8,724 nucleotides of DNA from contig JASHVB010000462.1 of the NCBI GenBank assembly GCA_030039695.1, positions 1-8,724 on the forward strand, written 5' to 3'. Below the pieces are notes generated by a model. The model made no database searches. It was given only the letters and a program-made list of their open reading frames with translations, and had not been told where the DNA came from. The first letter of the stretch is position 1. Each line of letters starts with the position of its first letter. Shown here piece after piece: positions 6,584 to 8,724 of the stretch. The translations under genes and the position numbers were made by a program. Source of the DNA: Acetobacteraceae bacterium. GTDB taxonomy: Bacteria; Pseudomonadota; Alphaproteobacteria; Acetobacterales; Acetobacteraceae.

Positions 6584-6613
6584 CTCCCGCTTTCGGGAGG
6601 GGTCAGGGGAGGG
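6584..6613 (+). repeat. Palindromic dispersed-type repeat with G-rich tail that includes the hydrolase ribosome site
   Basis: CTCCCG (6584-6589) and CGGGAG (6594-6599) form a perfect six-base hairpin with a CTTT loop, followed by a G-rich tail containing GGGGTC and GGGGAGGG (to 6613). This pattern of a CTCCCGC...GCGGGAG hairpin then AGGGG and AGGGTG-like runs is familiar to me from intergenic palindromic repeats scattered in many GC-rich proteobacterial genomes. There is no T-run, so it is not a strong terminator, though the hairpin could reduce downstream expression or protect the upstream message. The last G-run, GGGGAGGG (6606-6613), is six bases before the TTG start of the hydrolase and should serve as its Shine-Dalgarno. 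Confidence 0.6.
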
Positions 6614-6619
6614 TCGATC

Positions 6620-7414
6620 TTGCCCGCTGCCAAGTTCACGGAACACTTCGTCGACGCCGACGGCTTCCGCATCCGCTACCTGGAAGCCGGCCAGGGCACG
6701 CCGCTCATTCACCTGCACGGCGCCGGCGGACCAAGCCTGTCGCGCGGGCTCGAACTGCTGAGCGCCGAGCACCGCGTCATCGCATTCGAAATGCCCGGCT
6801 TCGGCCACTCAGTCGAGAACACGCGCACGGCAACCATGCAGGAGCTGGCTGCCACGATGGCTAACGCCATCGCCGCCCTTAGCATCGACCGTTACAACCT
6901 GCTCGGTAACTCGTTCGGCGCCAAGGTCGCCCTGTGGCTTACCACCCAGCACCCTGATCGCGTCATCGGCATGGTCTTGGAGTCGCCTGCGGCGATTCGC
7001 CCCGCCGGCGCGGCCCCCCCGACCGGTACATCGGAGCAGATCGCCCGCGCGATATACGCCCACCCCGATCGCATGCCGGCGCTTCCAACGCCCGATCCAA
7101 CTATCGTGACCAAGACCCGCACACTAGCGATGCGGCTGCGCGGGCCGGACCGCGATGCCGCTCTGGAAGCGCGTCTGCGCGATATTGTCACGCCAACACT
7201 GGTGCTGTTCGGCACACTCGACACTGTGATGCCGCCGGAAATGGGGCGTCACTACAAGGAACATCTGCCGAACTGCCATCTGGTGTTCGTCTATGACGCA
7301 GGCCACGCGATCAGCAACGAACGGCCAGAAGCATTTGCCGAAGTGACGCTCGACTTCCTTGAACGCCACGAGGCGTTTGTCATCAACCGTACCGCAACAG
7401 TGATCCACCCCTGA
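6620..7414 (+). CDS. Alpha/beta-fold hydrolase (MhpC/esterase-like)
   Basis: This 264-residue alpha/beta hydrolase has a complete catalytic set: nucleophile Ser98 in the elbow GNSFG (96-100), acid Asp201 in FGTLDTVMP, and base His229 in DAGHAI. The oxyanion-hole loop is HLHGAGGPS (31-39), and a second conserved strand turn is FEMPGFGHS (56-64). There is no signal peptide, so it is cytoplasmic. The cap region (about 125-185) is rich in Ala, Pro and Arg and short, as in esterases, lactonases and meta-cleavage (C-C bond) hydrolases; these cannot be told apart here. The start is TTG at 6620, supported by GGGGAGGG six bases upstream and by the protein beginning a few residues before the first strand (DADGFRIRYLEAG); no ATG gives a better N-terminus. 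It lies 50 bases after the LLM monooxygenase gene and 93 bases before the CoA-transferase gene, probably in one operon. Confidence 0.9.
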   Translation: MPAAKFTEHFVDADGFRIRYLEAGQGTPLIHLHGAGGPSLSRGLELLSAEHRVIAFEMPGFGHSVENTRTATMQELAATMANAIAALSIDRYNLLGNSFGAKVALWLTTQHPDRVIGMVLESPAAIRPAGAAPPTGTSEQIARAIYAHPDRMPALPTPDPTIVTKTRTLAMRLRGPDRDAALEARLRDIVTPTLVLFGTLDTVMPPEMGRHYKEHLPNCHLVFVYDAGHAISNERPEAFAEVTLDFLERHEAFVINRTATVIHP

Positions 7415-7440
7415 CGGTCAATGCGCGGTGCGCAATGACG

Positions 7441-7470
7441 GTGCGGCGGGCTTGACCTTCCTGACCGCAC
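7441..7470 (+). repeat. Inverted repeat in the hydrolase to CoA-transferase gap
   Basis: GTGCGG (7441-7446) and CCGCAC (7465-7470) are exact inverted arms around an 18-base loop in the 93-base gap before the CoA-transferase gene. The long loop and lack of a T-run argue against a terminator. TTGACC (7452-7457) in the loop resembles a -35 element, but no good -10 follows at the right distance. The gap otherwise shows only the ribosome site GGGAGGA (7494-7500). Confidence 0.2.
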
Positions 7471-7507
7471 GACCACGATGCAACCCGTGCGCCGGGAGGA
7501 TCCGTTC

Positions 7508-8724
7508 ATGCCGAAAGCTGCCCTTCGTTCCATACTGCCGGTCGTCGGCCTGCCTGCCGATGGCGCTGACACTGTCACATTCACCGGCGGTACCGACCCC
7601 GTGTTGCCGACGCCATTCCGCATCGGCATCGCTGGCTCCGCGACAGTGGCCGCGACCGGTCTTGCGGTATCCGACCTTTGGGAACTGCGGACCGGCCGCA
7701 AGCAATCGGTCGCGGTCGATCTGCGCCACGCCGCTGCCTCGCTGCGCAGCGGCCATTACATGAAACTGGGCGAAGGCGAGGTCTCCACCCGCCGCAATTC
7801 CATCATGGGCGTCTATCCGACCAAGGACGGACGCTGGAGCTATCTGCACTGCAATTTCCCGAACCACCGCGCCGCGGCGCTCAGTGTACTCGGCGTGGCG
7901 GAAAACCGCGATGCGGTGGCAACGGCGGTACTGAACTGGAACGCGCTCGATCTTGAAGAGGCGATCATTGCCGCCAAGGGCGCCGGCGGCATGGTGCGCA
8001 GCAAGGCCGAATGGGCGCAGCATCCGCAGTCCTCAGCCATCGCCTCGTTGCCGCTGCTGGAGGTGATCCGCATCGGTGACGCGCCAATCGAACCACTGCC
8101 ACCGGGTAATCGCCCGCTGTCCGGCATCCGCGTGCTGGATCTGACGCGCGTGCTCGCCGGCCCAACCTGCGCGCGCACGCTGGCCGAGCATGGCGCCGAC
8201 GTGCTGAAAATCACCGCGCCGCATCTGCCGAACTTGGGTTACCAGGAATTCGATACCGGGCATGGCAAGCTGTCGGCGCATCTCGATTTGCGCGAACAGC
8301 GGGATTTGGACGTACTGCAAGCATTGGTGCGCGACGCGGACGTGTTCTCGCAGGGCTATCGTCCCGGCACGCTGGGAGGACGCGGATTGTCGCCCGAGGA
8401 GCTGATCAAGCTTCGTCCTGGCCTGGTCTACGTGTCGCTGTGCGCGTTCAGCCACGCTGGTCCATGGGCATCGCGCCGCGGCTTCGACACGGTGGTGCAG
8501 ACGGTGAGCGGCATCACGTCGCGCCAGGCAGAAGTGGTGCCGGGCAAGACTCCGGGGCCGCAATTCTATCCGGTGTCAGCGATCGACTACTGCACCGGCT
8601 ACCTGATGGCGTTCGGCGCGATGGTCGCGCTGAAGCGTCGCGCCACCGAAGGCGGAAGCTGGCTGGTCCGCATCTCGCTGGCGCAGGTCGGCAAGTGGAT
8701 CGTCGATCTCGGCGAAGTGCCGGA
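7508..8724 (+). CDS. Family III (CaiB/BaiF) CoA-transferase, two-part form, 3' end outside the window
   Basis: Family III CoA-transferases move CoA from one acyl-CoA to another acid through an aspartyl intermediate. The frame is open for 405 codons to the end of the window. The canonical family N-terminus, SGIRVLDLTRVLAGP (205-219) then LAEHGADVLKI (225-235), starts only at residue 205. It is followed by DADVFSQGYRPGTL (276-289), PGLVYVSLCAFSHAGPW (304-320), and the likely catalytic Asp360 in AIDYCTGYL. The first 200 residues look like the later part of the same fold. Residues 41-80 (LWELRTGRKQSVAVDLRHAA at 57-76) resemble 360-398 (MVALKRRATEGGSWLVRISL at 372-391), but the aspartate is missing. 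Residues 101-174 (GVYPTKDGRW, EAIIAAKGAGGMVRSKAEW) match the C-terminal arm of CaiB proteins. The start is ATG at 7508, with GGGAGGA seven bases upstream. The partner acid is unknown; the operon context suggests it activates a catabolic product. Confidence 0.88.
   Translation, partial: MPKAALRSILPVVGLPADGADTVTFTGGTDPVLPTPFRIGIAGSATVAATGLAVSDLWELRTGRKQSVAVDLRHAAASLRSGHYMKLGEGEVSTRRNSIMGVYPTKDGRWSYLHCNFPNHRAAALSVLGVAENRDAVATAVLNWNALDLEEAIIAAKGAGGMVRSKAEWAQHPQSSAIASLPLLEVIRIGDAPIEPLPPGNRPLSGIRVLDLTRVLAGPTCARTLAEHGADVLKITAPHLPNLGYQEFDTGHGKLSAHLDLREQRDLDVLQALVRDADVFSQGYRPGTLGGRGLSPEELIKLRPGLVYVSLCAFSHAGPWASRRGFDTVVQTVSGITSRQAEVVPGKTPGPQFYPVSAIDYCTGYLMAFGAMVALKRRATEGGSWLVRISLAQVGKWIVDLGEVP

Noticed and set aside
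7418..8563. Several minus-strand frames of 120-200 codons opposite the CoA-transferase gene
   Set aside because: The plus-strand frame is open across the entire stretch, has a strong ribosome site and shows CaiB motifs; the minus-strand products match nothing.

Overview
The window looks like chromosome of a GC-rich alphaproteobacterium. The best evidence is the first gene, a sigma-32 (RpoH) whose N-terminal wording (SRYLQEIRKFPML, SHLRLVAKIAMGYRGYGLP) and RpoH box (QKKLFFNLRR) match the alphaproteobacterial version. GC-rich third positions throughout and good Shine-Dalgarno sequences on most genes agree with this. The genus cannot be fixed from the sequence. No rRNA, tRNA, CRISPR array, riboswitch or complete insertion sequence was seen.

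Layout. (1) Positions 1-2936 are housekeeping: rpoH on the plus strand, converging on two minus-strand genes, ruvA (Holliday-junction recognition) followed by ilvA (threonine ammonia-lyase with a C-terminal ACT domain). ruvA has neither ruvC directly upstream nor ruvB directly downstream, which is not the usual order. (2) Positions about 2937-3745 form a gene-poor, visibly more AT-rich stretch. Its only plausible coding piece is a 111-residue minus-strand ORF resembling the middle of a TnpB (IS200/IS605 OrfB) protein without any RuvC-like nuclease domain. Short perfect inverted repeats lie on both sides of it. I read this as the scar of a mobile element at a synteny break. (3) Positions 3746-8724 form a catabolic cluster: a GMC-family FAD oxidoreductase on the minus strand, divergent from a plus-strand series of an LLM-class (luciferase-like) flavin monooxygenase, an alpha/beta hydrolase and a family III (CaiB/BaiF) CoA-transferase that runs off the end of the window.

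How the genes may work together. The four catabolic enzymes can be arranged as alcohol oxidation (GMC), oxygenation of the resulting carbonyl compound (LLM), hydrolysis of an ester or C-C bond (alpha/beta hydrolase) and capture of the acid as a CoA thioester (CaiB). This route is inferred from enzyme families only; the substrate cannot be read from the sequence. A compact 127-bp divergent intergenic region with a small inverted repeat is the likely control point, but no regulator gene is present in the window. A dispersed-type palindromic repeat lies between the LLM and hydrolase genes, and its G-rich tail appears to supply the ribosome binding site for the hydrolase, which starts at TTG.
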